Shown here one piece after another: positions 1 through 11,960 of a stretch of DNA of 64,000 nucleotides (position 1 is the stretch's first letter; the number at the start of each line of letters is the position of its first letter). Made by a program: the position numbers and the translations under genes. Below the pieces are notes generated by a model. That model was given only the letters and a program-made list of their open reading frames with translations. It was not told where the DNA came from and did not search any database. Origin of the DNA: Atherinomorus stipes (taxonomy: Eukaryota > Chordata > Actinopteri > Atheriniformes > Atherinidae); NCBI GenBank assembly GCA_023101725.1, contig JALJCO010008637.1, positions 21,515 to 85,514 on the forward strand. The letters run 5' to 3'.

Positions 1-317
1 TACACATGCATGTGTGCACATACACTCATGCTCTGTGAGTCTTGTTCTGTGTAATTTTGCACTGTTGCTCTACTTTTCCTGCTGTACTAAAATTTCTGAT
101 CTAACTCTAATCATAAACTTGAAACTGACGTCTCTCTTCTTCTGTTTTTCCCCTCTGCTTTCTGCCCAACTGCCTACATCTCACCTCCACAACCATACCT
201 TTTGTGCCCTCTTGTATTTTTTTTTTACCCTTACATATTTTCTGAAATTTATTCATTTTCCCAACCTAAATACCTGGTTTCCTCTCCTCACCTCCTGCTC
301 GACCCTTCTCACTATAG
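1..317 (+). other. dlg1: dlg1 intron end with 3' splice acceptor
   Basis: Pyrimidine-rich intron sequence running into an acceptor (TTCTCACTATAG) at 306-317, directly before the KYRYQ codons. An ORF that reads through it in another frame has no family resemblance. Nothing else is recognised here. Confidence 0.6.
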
Positions 318-767
318 AAGTATCGGTATCAAGAAGAGGAAGGGGCATCACCAGGCGCCCCAAGGCTCCACCAACACGCTTGCCATCAGCACCCGATGGG
401 AGTGACCAGAGAACTGAGGGATGGAGGGACTCTTGGGAGGGATGGAGGGACTCTTGGGAGGGATGGAGGGACTCTGGGTAGGGATGGAGGAACTCTAGGG
501 AGGGATGGAGGCACTCTGGGTAGGGATGGAGGGACTCATGGGAGAGATGGAGGGACTTTGGGGAGAGAAGGAGGCACCTGGAGGAGAGACAGAGGAAGCA
601 TTGGGACTATGGAACGAGAAAGGGATCGGTCACTTGGGAGGGACGGATCTCTTGGTCGCCACAGTGACCTGCATGGAGCAGAGCTGGTTCAAGTGGCAGA
701 GCGACAGCTGTCTCAGATTCAGCATGTTCATGGATACGTCACTCACACACACATCACACCTGCTCAG
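318..767 (+). CDS. dlg1: dlg1 coding exon (KYRYQ exon) between the L27 and PDZ1 regions
   Basis: Internal exon of Disks large homolog 1 (SAP97), a MAGUK scaffold that clusters channels and receptors at junctions and synapses. Seen: an acceptor AG at 316-317, 450 nt (150 codons) open in phase 0, and the donor CAG|GTAACT at 767/768. The product starts KYRYQEEE, matching the KYRYQDED found in DLG1, DLG2 and DLG4, and ends with GAELVQVAERQLSQIQHVHG followed by YVTHTHITPAQ, the counterpart of the GPELVHVSEKNLSxIENVHG segment of DLG1/DLG2. Between these lie seven RDGGTLG-like heptads encoded by a 21-bp minisatellite. The equivalent mammalian exon is about 55 codons, so the repeat accounts for the extra length. 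The ATG at 396 is internal, because the frame is open back to the acceptor. Family assignment is firm; DLG1 rests mainly on the 19104 and 56711 exons. Confidence 0.88.
420..587 (+). repeat. 21-bp coding minisatellite, about 8 units
   Basis: Tandem units of GATGGAGGGACTCTTGGGAGG, read in dlg1 frame as RDGGTLG. Units run 420-440, 441-461, 462-482, 483-503, 504-524, 525-545, 546-566 and a degenerate one to 587. Because the unit is 21 bp, changes in copy number keep the frame. Confidence 0.93.
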
Positions 768-1142
768 GTAACTATCTTTGCTTCTCTCTGTGGCTTTGGC
801 TCACTGTCAAAATGTCAAACAGATACAAATATGTGATTCTTTGACACTGCCAGTCTAGAGCCGTTTACCTTTTTGCCTGTTTTAGAGACACCCACACAGC
901 CCAGGGCTCACGCTTTTCTTATGTTCACTGTCAAGATTACCTGTGTGTCAGTCCATGTGTCAAAATGACATGTGACAGTGTGTATGTGGAGCAAGATATT
1001 GCCAGTGTACCCTGTAAAACATTGAATAATTCTTATATTTTGAGTCTAGAGATGATTCTCAGTGACTCAACTCAATCATTTTCAACAACTTATGTTTTGA
1101 TATACACATGATTAAAAGCATGGTGTCATAAACTTTTTTTTT

Positions 1143-1179
<37 letters not shown>

Positions 1180-1589
1180 GCCCATTTTTTTCTTTAAAAG
1201 AAACGGCATCGCAGGAATAATTCTGTGGCTTTGTTTTTCCAGATACTTTGCGTGGATTTGTGCAAGTTAAGTTTTTTCTTAAGTGATTCTGTCCTCTACA
1301 CCACCCATAGAAAGAAGGAAAAAATACACCCAGATCCATAACAAGACCGGTGTTCATATCCCATGCCTTGTGTGTGGTTAGATATGTGCAACTAAGCACT
1401 TTGCTTAAAGTTGTGGTGCAGCTTTGGTTTTGGTTTATGTTGGCTGATTTAACTCTGCTCAAAGCCAAAGTTGACTTTTTGTATCAATCTAAGGCCATCT
1501 TTTTCAGTTCTTATTCATATGGTGTCAGTAGGTTAAACTTGCTCACTTGGAAGCTTTATTATTCTTTCATTCCTATGTAATTGTCAATT

Positions 1590-1960
1590 TTTCAGTCAAA
1601 AATACACATCCAGCAAAACCATTTAGTCAAAAACAATACTGGCTGGATACTTGACCTTCCTGGTAGAACTAGAAAGGTTACATTACTCTTGTTGATTTTT
1701 GGCACAGGTACTGTGCATCCTCCCTCTTCTTTATTGAATAAAGTCTTTACCAGTTGACCGGTAACAAAACATTCCCAAAGCATGATGCTACCACCACCAT
1801 GATTATTAGTTGTGTAATGTTGGGCTTTACTCTTCCTAACATATATTTTGTGTTTATGGCCAAAGTTTTAAATCTTTTTTCACATATCGGGTGCACCTTA
1901 ATGGTGAACAAAAGATGGCCTTGTCAACCTGCTCCTGTTCCCCTTCAGTAATTCACACAT
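1590..1960 (-). mobile_element. Decayed Tc1-like transposase fragment
   Basis: On the minus strand the translation contains GGSIMLWECFVTGQLVK (near 1735-1790), which resembles the Tc1 transposase block usually seen as GGGSIMLWGCF...GTG. Neighbouring sequence (around 1800-1870) matches the preceding KNVWRKPNT-type region with many changes. No TIRs were found. It is a short, old, non-functional remnant in the dlg1 intron. Confidence 0.7.
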
Positions 1961-3121
1961 GTCAAAGTGGCTTAGTTGCTTACACACATCAAGCTGCCGC
2001 TGTTGACCCGACATCACTGGTTAGAGTGGTGAGTTCTGCAACACCATCTTGATGTGTGCAAATACATCAAGGCAGGGCTTTTATTTGGCCTGTGTTACTA
2101 TAGCCCGACTGATTTATCAACCGGCTGATTAAATCAGCAGATTATAACCCTTTTAAAAATAATCATAATTGGCCATAGTTTACCAATTATGCACCGATAT
2201 AGTCTTAATTTCAGTAAATGTACACTTAACAGTAAATGTTGTTAAATGTCAGTCGCTGATATTGATGCCGTTTCACCGTTTGCCCACTAGATAGAGCTCA
2301 CCTCTATCTGCCAGTCAAGACTGGCGTAATGTAAAAGGGCTTCTGGGGGACAGCATCTAGGGGTGTGTCCTATAATGAGATACCTCTCTCAGGTTTCAGA
2401 GAACCAGAGTTAATTTTGTTAACCCAAAGTCATCACTAAAATACACCAAATGTCTGGCAAAAATGAAGAACTAACTGTCTTTGCAAAAGTTTTAAACTAT
2501 TTCTTTACCAAATTTTAATAATTTACTGTAACAAGGTTTGCGTTTTATATTCCAGCATGCATTATCAGTTTTTAGAATTAGTCTGTCAGTTTATATTAAT
2601 GCACCGATGTCTGATATGACAAAATAACTTTTAGATCTCCAAATAACATACTTATAGGTTATCAACAACTGTGTAATGTTGCCAGTGCAGATGTTCATGC
2701 TTCTGTCCATGTCAGCAGATACAGGATAATCATGACAGGTCTGTGGCGGCGCAGCAAGAATGCGTAACACACAAAACTACCTCCAGACTTGTTTATACTT
2801 GTGTGTCTGTTTGCGGCCTTCCTTCTTTGTGTCTCAGTGTTTTGCCTCTCTATCACTCTCTCACACACACATTAAAAATCACAGCATAGCCTGGTAAGCT
2901 TTTTATTTTTGTTGATTGGACTGTATCTCTTCAGATTAGTGCTTCTTGTATCACGGTACTCGCATCTTTAACCGCACCTCTCTCATGCATTGTCTAACAT
3001 ATTTGCAACCACTCATGCACACTCATTCAGAAACACACAACCTCAGTCATGCACCATAATGTGTTTATCTTTTCTTTTTCTCTCTGTTATATTCATGTTT
3101 TTAAATTGTAGTCTTAACTGG

Positions 3122-3125
3122 TGTA

Positions 3126-3166
<41 letters not shown>

Positions 3167-3167
3167 G
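3122..3167. repeat. (TA)n microsatellite
   Basis: About 46 bp of TA/AT dinucleotides broken by one ACAT. The overlapping ORF encoding IYIYIY is a by-product of the repeat. Confidence 0.97.
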
Positions 3168-4825
3168 GATATGCAAATTAGCAATGATAAATGACTTCCT
3201 ACCTCATTAAATTACATGGTAGTAAAGAAGGGGATCAAAAGGCCATTAACCCAGTTGTTTTTCTCAGGAGACTTTCCATTTTTAACCAGCTATGCTCATC
3301 TTTCCTCAACTATAAGCTGTTTTAGATATAAATATTTTCATTTTTAAAGCTGACATTTTTCTTTTTTTTCTTCTTGATTCTTCCAACATTTCTTTTTTAA
3401 TAGTTTTGGCTCTGTCACCATCTTTTGGCCCACTAGCTCATCATCACAGTTTTTTTTTCTCCAATTGTGACATGTGTACTGTTTATTTTATCAAATCTAT
3501 TCTTACTTTGTCAGTAGTAGCATGTGTGCATCTTCGTGTGGCTAAGTTACGACAGCCCTCAGCATGTTGCTGGCAGTCAGAACAGAGTGTGTGTATTTGT
3601 GGTGTGTCAGCTCCAAGTCATTACACGCTGTCATGTGTTTGTCTCTGCACTGACTCAGTTGTCAGTCACCACAAGTTCAAAGTTTGTCCATTGGGAACTT
3701 TGGACAAAGCTGAAGCTGTTCGTTATGTCAGTAAGACAATGGAAAAGTTGTCATGTAGCTCCACCTTGTGACTGCATATCACCCCTTCATCTCTTCATAA
3801 CCACAGCGGCTTTGCTTAAATTGCACTCTGCACATTGCATGAAAATTTGAAATCTTAACATCACATAAATGACCAGTTGGTATGTTTTTCATCTGTCCAT
3901 CCATTACAACAAATGTGTAAAAAAACTACACACCACTGTATATAGTTTGTACTGCAATGAGGATTAAGTTTTCTGGAGTAATGAGGCCAAAAATGAGCAA
4001 AATGAATCACATATTCTCTCATCTATTTAAGGAGTCGGACCTTTAAATATTTTCATCTTCTTGCTTTTTGAGCACAGCTTAAAGGAATAGAGACCCTGAC
4101 CTTACCACACCACGGCGACATTATTATCATCGTTATTATCATTAATGTCAGTGCTGTCTGTAGACTGATTGTTCCAGCAGCTTATCACCTGTCTGTCCAC
4201 ATTAAATCTGGGATGAGAAACCCCTGTGTGTGTGGCCATTGTGTGTTTTGTATGTTTTGCTGCTGGGCTATTTGGGTATTCAGTTTATTTTGAGAACTCC
4301 TCCTTCCCAGATGGTGTGTGTTTTTGCAAATGTGTGTATGACCACAGGTGCTGGATCTGGCTTCCCTCTGTATGACAGATGGACCTGCCATCTTGTTCTC
4401 CCCATGTACATGTTCCCTTCTCTCTTTCTCTTCCCCTCTCCTCTTTGTCATCACTCTCATATTCATGTACAATCCCATTTCCCCAAAAACCCCATAAATA
4501 GGACCCTGTTTAAAACCACAAACACTTATTAATACTGTAATTGTGAAAGCAATTTCTTTTCCACCAAATGGTGGAAGATAACAGCATGGTTGTAAGATGT
4601 GCTGGATTAGACATCATCATGGTACGAAGCATGGGGGGCGAGGGGAGCTCTGCTCCCCTGAAAAGCAGATGAGTTTCTCTGAAAACACTCATGAGACACG
4701 AAGGGGATGCTCTAAAAATAGTCCTCTAAGAAACAGTTTGTAGGTATAAACAGATGGATGGAGCTAAGGGAAAAAAAAATCCTCACCACCATCGGGTTAT
4801 AGTTTATTTTATTTTCCATAAGTTT

Positions 4826-4960
4826 CCTAATGAATGAATGAATGAATGAATCTTTATTGTCATTGAACCAGCGTCCCAGTACAACAAAATTTCTTCCAAG
4901 TACAACCCGTCCAACACTGGAACCAGGAGGTATTGAGGGAAGCAGCATATGCACGCGCTC
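4826..4960 (-). mobile_element. LINE 3' tail, minus orientation, with (GAAT)n
   Basis: Read on the minus strand, this ends in ...GACAATAAAGATTCATTCATTC, the typical tail of teleost LINEs, preceded by a TTTTGTTGTACT-like 3'UTR segment. The (GAAT)n run at 4830-4851 is the short terminal repeat that such elements end in. It is 5'-truncated with no coding part. Confidence 0.65.
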
Positions 4961-5867
4961 CCATGATGTCTCTTGAATTAAAAAATAGCATTAATTTGTC
5001 AGCATTGCGTCTCCTAAATTTCCTGAAGAACTCAGGTGATCAATCTGTTTCTTTCAGTGCTTTGAACAGCTGCACTGTTGTTGTATGAAGAGCCAGCCAA
5101 ACCAGAACCACCAAAACTTGCTTCTTTTTGTGGTTGTTAAAATAACTTTCTGTCTCTATGAGATGTTGAATCAGCTGCATACAGTAGAAACAGAATGTTT
5201 TTGGCAATAACCCTGTTTGACTGCTGTGCTGTGTATACTGTATGCATAAGACTTGCAAAGTTTCTTTGCACACTCATTTATGAGGCTCAGTAAGTTTTCT
5301 GAAAACATATCTTTAAATGTGTTGCTCCCACACCTATTATATATGTTTTGTTTTGCATCAGTGGTGTCTTCAGAGATGTTCAAACTGCCCATATCATGCA
5401 CAGTACACTCTCATGTCATTATCAGTGCTGCCTTTGAAACTGTGTTAAGTCCATCATCTCTTTCATCCTGAAAAGAAACCGCCTGTGTTTTCTAAAAAGA
5501 ATTTTGCCGCTTCATTCCTCATACAACAGGACAACATGGCATGTTTGAGTTTGTGCCCAGAGAGGATGGTTGTGTTTTTCTGGGTCTTTGTTTGTATGGT
5601 TTTGTCTTTGCTTGGAAGAGAGCCTGGATTTGTGGGTCCAGTATTGAGTTGTCCTCAGTGACAATTTTCTGGAGTCTTTTTGAAGTTATTTCCATGCAAA
5701 GCTGCCTGACCTGATGACATGAAGATTGCAGCCACCCACTCTGGGATTTTCATCTTTGTTTTTGCACATAGAGATTTCTCTGTTTTAAAATAATTTATTT
5801 TGTTTGTTTGTTTGGTTTTTTGCTCCCACAATTTTGAGTTTGAGATATATTCTGGAATTGAAACACG

Positions 5868-6160
5868 TAACCTAAGTGGAAGAAGGGGTGCTACCGCAGG
5901 TCCTTCATTCCTACTGCTGTCAGACTGTATAATTCATCTGTGTAGCTACTTATGGGCAACGATCTCTTATATTTCATATATATTTATTCTTACTCCTCGT
6001 TTGCAGATTTTAATTTTTGTTTTTTATCTACTTATTTACTTTTCTTTTCTTTTGCACTTTCTAGACAGTATGCTTCCCTTTTTTTTAACCTTTTGAAGAG
6101 CTGATGTAATCAGTGAATTTCTCCAATGTAAGATAATAAAGTCTTATCTTATCTTAACTT
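5868..6160 (+). mobile_element. 5'-truncated LINE (CR1/L2-like) 3' end
   Basis: The codons from 5883 to the stop at 5943-5945 give KGCYRRSFIPTAVRLYNSSV, a C-terminus common to CR1/L2-type reverse transcriptases of fish. A T-rich 3'UTR follows, then GTAAGATAATAAAGTCTTATCTTATCTTA at about 6128-6156, the usual AATAAA plus short terminal repeat. The rest of ORF2 is missing. Confidence 0.75.
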
Positions 6161-6554
6161 GTGTAAGTTTCGGCAGAGTGTTAAACATACAGTTTCACAG
6201 CTTATCAGCAGTTTTACAAAAGGTGTTGTACACTCTTACTCTTTGATTTTTGTATTATGAGATCAACCCACGTGATATATGCTAACTTCTGCTTTAATGT
6301 CACAGACATAATATAGCGCCATTATTTGCTGATATTACTTGCATTATATATATTCAAGCTAAATACTGTATCTTGACACTGATCATCAGACATTCAGCAC
6401 TAACCAGTATCATAAAGAAAGAAGTACGTTAAATAGCATTCTTTTATGCACTATGTCACCAGTGCACTGATAAGCGTGTGGTGCACCTGACATTATTGCT
6501 CCTGGTTTTGTGTGCGTGTGTTGCACAACGTTGAGCTCTGTCTGTACATTGTAG

Positions 6555-6677
6555 GTAGAATCACCTGAAGTTCCCTTTGATGACGAGGCATGGCCTCACC
6601 CAGAGGGAGAGAGGCTGAATGACGTCCCAGCCCCGCCCTTTTCCTCTCTCTATTCACAAAGCCACATCTACTACCAG
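6555..6677 (+). CDS. dlg1: dlg1 cassette exon (123 nt, phase 0-0)
   Basis: An exon of exactly 41 codons without a stop, flanked by acceptor TACATTGTAG and donor CAG|GTAATC. It encodes VESPEVPFDDEAWPHPEGER followed by LNDVPAPPFSSLYSQSHIYYQ. It lies between the KYRYQ exon and the common ANPPP exon. Mammalian DLG1 carries alternatively spliced proline-rich insert exons at this point of the protein, ending in Q before ANPPPV. The symmetric phase, low-repeat sequence and flanking splice sites argue for a real, skippable exon. I do not recognise the peptide itself in mammalian DLG1, so it may be a fish-specific or strongly diverged insert. It is acidic with proline patches and no known domain. Confidence 0.72.
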
Positions 6678-8872
6678 GTAATCCCGCCTTTACGAGTATC
6701 GCATGCGTTCACGGCCGCCTTCATTTGTGTTCCATCTTTGGTTCTCATTCGTTTTCAAATCTGACGTTCAGATTTAACCGGCACGTTGTTCCATTTTCTA
6801 TGTTTATTTTTATTTTTTTTACGTACATTTGCAAATTTTCCAATATTCTTGGAAAATGTTTTGAATGCAATTTATTAACATTGTGCTTTTACAGAAACAG
6901 TTCCTGGGGTCCCATGTAGCATTTTACATCAATAAAGTGTTCACAACATTAACAGGGCACTTTTCCTCTGTGCATTTGGAGCTGAAGTGCCAGGGGTCTC
7001 AGTAGCAGATGGCAGAGGGAATCAAACGTAAAAGAAAAATAGCTCCAGACAAGTTTATATTTTTAGAGCAAGGAAACACAGCTGGAGGGGACGCAGCAGG
7101 GAGGGATGGGACAAGTGTATCAGCTTTACGATATGCCATGGTTTAATTTAAAGAAAGACTATAGGTCACTGCCAATGATGTTGTTTTTCTGGACAGCACT
7201 TTAGTCTGCCCTGATGCTGTTTTAAAATGTGCTTCATATATAAAGTCATTTGGTATGTTCTTTATTTCAGATAGTTACTGATTTTGATGGAAGTTTAATA
7301 CTTACAAAATGCTACATGTAGGACTTTAAAAGATAATATTCACTGTTTATTTGCCTGCATGATTTAGCATGGCAGTACTTCATTATATATATCTTACACT
7401 CATCTCCTAATCCCACTATCAAAATGTTGCTTTAATGGTTCTGTACTTTCTGGTTTTTGCTCTATGGACCATGTGCATTCAGAGCATGCAAGTATGTTTG
7501 TGTGATATGAGTAATTTGCATTGTTTTATTTCCGTACTTTTCATTTTTAATACTTAAAAGGTATAAATTGTTGCATTTGTATTCAACATCTTTTCAGTCC
7601 ATCTCTGTCAGTCTTAGTATTCATTAGGCCCGAATGAAGCTGAGAAAGTTTCAAATTTCATCCTCTCAGTTTGCTTGTACTGTAGTTGTGGTTTATAAAC
7701 TGAGGGAGGCAGCAGAGGCCAGAAAGATAATAGTATTTGATTCCATCAAATATGCTGAATGAAATCAATTCACTAGATTGTTTGGTGGCCAACACTGCAA
7801 CTTGATTACAGAAGCTCATTAATGAGAGTATTAGGAGTTATATTATTTATTAGTATTGATAGAGCTGCTAGTTAGTGGGAGACTGACTAAGGCCATCTTT
7901 TGAACTTGTATCAACATGTGTCCCAGCTGATTGGATCACAGGTGGACAGTGCTGAATACAGGTCTAAATGGACTCAGGACACTGAGAACTCATTCAGATC
8001 TGATTGCTCAGTCTCCATGTAAGCAGCAGGGCTTTTACAAGGTAACAATAAGCAGTTGTGAAACTGGATTTTGTGTAAATAATTACAGTCCAGGTAATTT
8101 TGAGACCTGATGATGTCCTGTTTGTTGCACAGCTGACTGTGTGATAACAAATATTCAATTAAAATGTCGTGCAGCTAATCTGGGATCATATGTGATTACT
8201 CAAGGTGCATGTAGGACACAATTTATTGCCAACTGTAAACAGATGTGCATGGAGATGTGCAATCACCCAGGACATGTTGATATCAGGTCTGAACCATGCC
8301 TTAGGGTAACAGCACAACCAATCTTTTAAATAACTCCCTAGCTAAATTTATGGCTGTTGCAGAGGCTGAATGAGGTGGAACAGTAAAGAGCAATCTGCTC
8401 TTTTTCTTTATAAATGCACACAGCAAGAGTCTTTAAGTCCACTCAGAGACTTTAGTGGCTTTTAGGCATTAAGCTAATGCATATAATTAGGAAGGAATAA
8501 AGACAGAGAGAGCCAGGGCGTGGCAAGAGATGGGATGAGGAGAGAGGCAGGCAGATGCAGAAACGGAGGAGATTTGTTGCTGGATGTTAATCATCAAGTC
8601 TCTCAGCTAATTTGCTCCTCACCAAACAATCCACTTTCCCTTTCACTGATTCAGTAATAGAAATCAAGAATGACTTATACATGTGCAGTGAACTTACTGT
8701 AATGTGATATTTGCTCTGCTGTATGGGTCCATTTGACTAATCAGTTTAACAGCTGCTGTTCAGACCACATTTAAGGAGGGACCAGGCTGTCTTATTGACT
8801 TAAACACAGTATGCAGATGAAATTCTTAAATGATAAGTTAAATTACACCATATTTTGTGCTAATTGAGTATA

Positions 8873-10418
8873 CAGGGAGTGCAGAATTATTAGGCAAATG
8901 AGTATTTTGACCACATCATCCTCTTTATGCATGTTGTCTTACTCTAAGCTGTATAGGCCGAAAGCCTACTACCAGTTAAGCATATCAGGTGATTTGCATC
9001 TCTGTAATGAGAAGGGGTGTGGTCTAATGACATCAACACCCTATATCAGGTGTATTAGGCAAACAGAATTATTCGGCAACTTAACAATAAACAAATATAT
9101 ACCCATTTCAATTATTTATTTTCACCAGGGAAACCGATATAACAGCTCAACATTCACAAATATACATTTCTGACGTTCAAAAACAAATCAATGACGAATA
9201 TAGCCACCTTTCTTTGCAAGGACACTCAAAGGCCTGCCATCAATGGATCCTGTCAGTGTTTTGATCTGTTCACTGTCAACATTGCATGCAGCAGCAACCA
9301 CAGCCTCCCAGACACTGTTCAGAGAGGTGTACTGTTTCCCCTCCTTGTAAATCTCACATTTGATGAGGGACCACAGGTTCTCTATGGGGTTCAGATCAGG
9401 TGAACAAGGAGGCCATGTCATTAGTTTTTCTTCTTTTAGACCCTTTCTTGCCAGCCACGCTGTGGAGTACTTGGATGCATGTGATGGAGAATTGTCCTGC
9501 ATGAAAATCACGTTTTTCTTGAAGGATGTGGTCTTCTTCCTGTACCACTGCTTGAAGAAGGTGTCTTCCAGAAACTGGCAGTAGGACTGGGAGTTGAGCT
9601 TGACTCCATCCTCAACCCGAAAAGGCCCCACAAGCTCATCTTTGATGATACCAGCCCATACCAGTACCCCACCTCCACCTTGCTGGCGTCTGAGTCGGAC
9701 TGGAGCTCTCTGCCCTCTACCGATCCAGCCAGGGGCCCATCCATCTGGCCCATCAAGACTCACTCTCATTTCATCAGTCCATAAAACCTTAGAAAAATCG
9801 GTCTTGAGATATTTCTTGGCCCAGTCTTGACGTTTCAGCTTGTGTGTCTTGTTCAGTGGTGGTGGTTTTTCAGCCTTTCTTACCTTGGCCATGTCTCTGA
9901 GTATTGCAGACCTTGTGCTTTTGGACACTCCAGTGATGTTGCAGCTCTGAAATACAGCAAAACTGCTGGCAAGTGGCATCTTGGCACTTGACTTTTCTCA
10001 GTTCGTGGGCAGTTATTTTGCGCCTTGGTTTTTCCACACGTTTCTTGCGACCCTGTTGATTATTTTGAATGAAGCACTTGATTGTTCGATGAGCACGCTT
10101 AGAAGCTTGGCAATTTTAAGTGCTGCATCCCTCTGCAAGATATGTCACTATTTTTGACTTTTCGGAGCCTGTCAAGTCCCTCTTCTGACCCATTTTGCCA
10201 AAGGAAAGGAAGTTGCCTAATAATTCTGTTTGCCTAATACACCTGATATAGGGTGTTGATGTCATTGACCACACCCCTTCTCACGACAGAGATGCAAATC
10301 ACCTGATATGCTTAACTGGTAGTAGGCTTTCGGCCTATACAGGTTGGAGTAAGACAGCATGCATAAAGAGGATGATGTGGTCAAAATACTCATTTGCCTA
10401 ATAATTCTGCACTCCCTG
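8873..10418 (-). mobile_element. Tc1/mariner element, DD37E (TRT-like)
   Basis: A complete element of 1546 bp flanked by TA at 8871-8872 and 10419-10420. Its TIRs start CAGGGAGTGCAGAATTATTA and run about 200 bp with near identity (8873 to about 9085; about 10205 to 10418). It encodes one transposase on the minus strand. The spacing between the second and third catalytic residues (QDN to PIE) is 37 residues by my count, the signature of the DD37E/TRT lineage. The high TIR identity suggests fairly recent insertion, though the coding sequence has begun to decay. Confidence 0.93.
9191..10193 (-). pseudogene. Tc1-like DD37E transposase, N-terminus broken
   Basis: The transposase cuts and pastes the element at TA sites. 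The open part (9191-9979) carries the DDE core: first Asp in LWTDEM, second in MQDNSPSH, Glu in DLNPIENLW, with the glycine-rich QGGGGVLVWAG between. The likely original start is the ATG at 10191-10193 (MGQKRDLTGSEK...), but that frame hits a TAA after about 25 codons, at ACTTAA. Further small deletions around 10090-9985 disrupt the helix-turn-helix region. The catalytic domain is otherwise intact, so this copy probably died recently and could be mobilised only in trans. Confidence 0.9.
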
Positions 10419-10489
10419 TAATGTGAGCCTCCCCATTGCTTTTAACCTACAGCTGGCCAAATGTGGTCGAATGTTCATTATTGTAATGG

Positions 10490-11960
10490 TCACACTTGTA
10501 CTGATTTACTAAAAGTTTGCGTGTACTAAGATTGCAAGTTTAATTGCGCACACAAAAGCCTCAGGGATTTACTAAGAAGGCGCAATGAGAATTGCGTTAA
10601 ACGTTAATCTGCCAGAACGTGAAAAACACTGGGAGGAGACTATGCAAACTGATCAGCTTTGCATAAGCAATGTGATTCATCAACCATGAAACAGATTGCG
10701 GGCACTATTTTTTGTTACCGACATGCCACATTGGGTCAAAATCATTTATTAAGAGGTCTGAGGGAAACGCTTAAAGTTTTCATTATTTAAAGGGACGAGA
10801 GGCAAGATTAAGAAACGAAACTCGCGACTGCTGCGACTGGCGCTTCAGGTAACTACAGCCACGAGCCAAGCTGTCACGGGAGCGTGCACAAACTGAAGCT
10901 ATAATTTTGTTTACTAACCTTTTTTCTTCGTAGTTACACTTTTTAGTGTCTTTCAGTTTATCTGGATCGTTTGCTGATGGCAGAAGAATCCATAACTATC
11001 GCTTACAGTGTTTGAATTTACCACGACCGTCTTCTTCTTGTATCAAAACTGCGGATGTAGCGTCATTTGACGTCACGTCTGCAGGGCAGCGCGGGAAATT
11101 CGGCCACCGAATTGCAGCACATTTTGCAGCACACAGCCTGTTCAAGGCAACGGAGAGAAACATGGGTGGAAACGTTATTTTTGGTATTTTGTGCTTCATC
11201 ACCCATTAGTAATAAAAAAAAAAATGGACATGCATGTTTGATTTTTTTAAATTCCTGCCTCTAGTCTCTTTAATTAAATAATACTGCTAACATGGCAAAC
11301 ATCACTATTTAACACAGGCTTATTCTAGACAAATAAATCCGAACATTTGCTATTACTGTAGCATGTTTTTTTTATTTAGATCAGCTCCTGCACGCGCCTT
11401 CTCTCCAGACCATGGCTGCTGCTGCTTTGCAACTGCTGGCAGACATGTAGCTACTGGCTGGTCTCCATGTCACAAGAGCAGAAATTTTGTGGCACGTCGT
11501 TTTGGCTGAACGAACAAGAAAATGTTCCGGACAGAGTTGAAGGGAGAGTGGGGCTGTGCTGACTTTTCCGCAATATTTCCTGATGTATGAAAGTGCCCGG
11601 GATGCAATAAGTCCGCAAGGAAGCGGCATGTTTGAAAAGACGAGTCTGTTTAAAGAGTGGATGGACTTTACTGCTCACGTTCCGCAATGCAAGTCTGAAA
11701 ATGGCTTTAGTGTGATCTTTATTATAAGTAGGTCATTCAGCAAAAGCTTAAATGGCCAGGGCTGCACCTAAAATAGCTTTTATTTTAATAATGGCTTTTT
11801 TTTTTTATAAATATCGATCGATACAGATTTTTTTTTTTTAGCAATAATCTTTTTTTCTATACTGTCCAGCCCTACGGTAAACTCAAAGCGTGCAATGTAT
11901 TTGTGCTGCAAACAAATGATCACTCTTTATTTGAGATCTTAGTAAATCAGGGTCTACTGT
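10490..11960. mobile_element. Composite non-autonomous DNA transposon block
   Basis: The left edge (about 10497) reads CTGATTTACTAAAAGTTTGC and the right edge (about 11935-11955), reverse-complemented, reads CCTGATTTACTAAGATCTC. These form weak terminal inverted repeats of one outer element. A second element ending CTGTCCAGCCCTAC at 11862-11876 is embedded in it. No transposase domain was found. The boundaries are approximate. Confidence 0.45.
11442..11876 (+). repeat. Interspersed repeat, copy 1 (partner at 46830)
   Basis: About 435 bp that recurs at 46830-47274 with roughly 95% identity by eye, starting at GACATGTAGCTACTGGCTGG and ending in an ATCGATA/T-rich tract and a CCAGCCCTA-like end. 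The end resembles hAT-type termini (TAGGGCTGG...). Both copies have an ORF ending KSLNGQGCT on the plus strand. No known domain is recognised. Confidence 0.8.

Larger units (their letters stand above)
768..6554 (+). other. dlg1: dlg1 intron
   Basis: Runs from donor GTAACT to acceptor TTGTAG. It holds a poly-A/T tract (1133-1177), a decayed Tc1 fragment, an AT microsatellite and two LINE 3' tails, all listed separately. ORFs of 60-120 codons in it (for example 3406-3771 and 5800-6096) show no family resemblance, splice context or repeat-independent composition. I see no other gene. Confidence 0.7.

Noticed and set aside
396..836. Stand-alone ORF starting MGVTRELRDGG
   Set aside because: The same frame is open back to a splice acceptor at 317 and carries the KYRYQ DLG signature; the ATG is internal to an exon and the codons after 767 are intron.
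9188..9979. Functional host gene
   Set aside because: It lies between Tc1-type TIRs and has the DDE triad; it is transposase.
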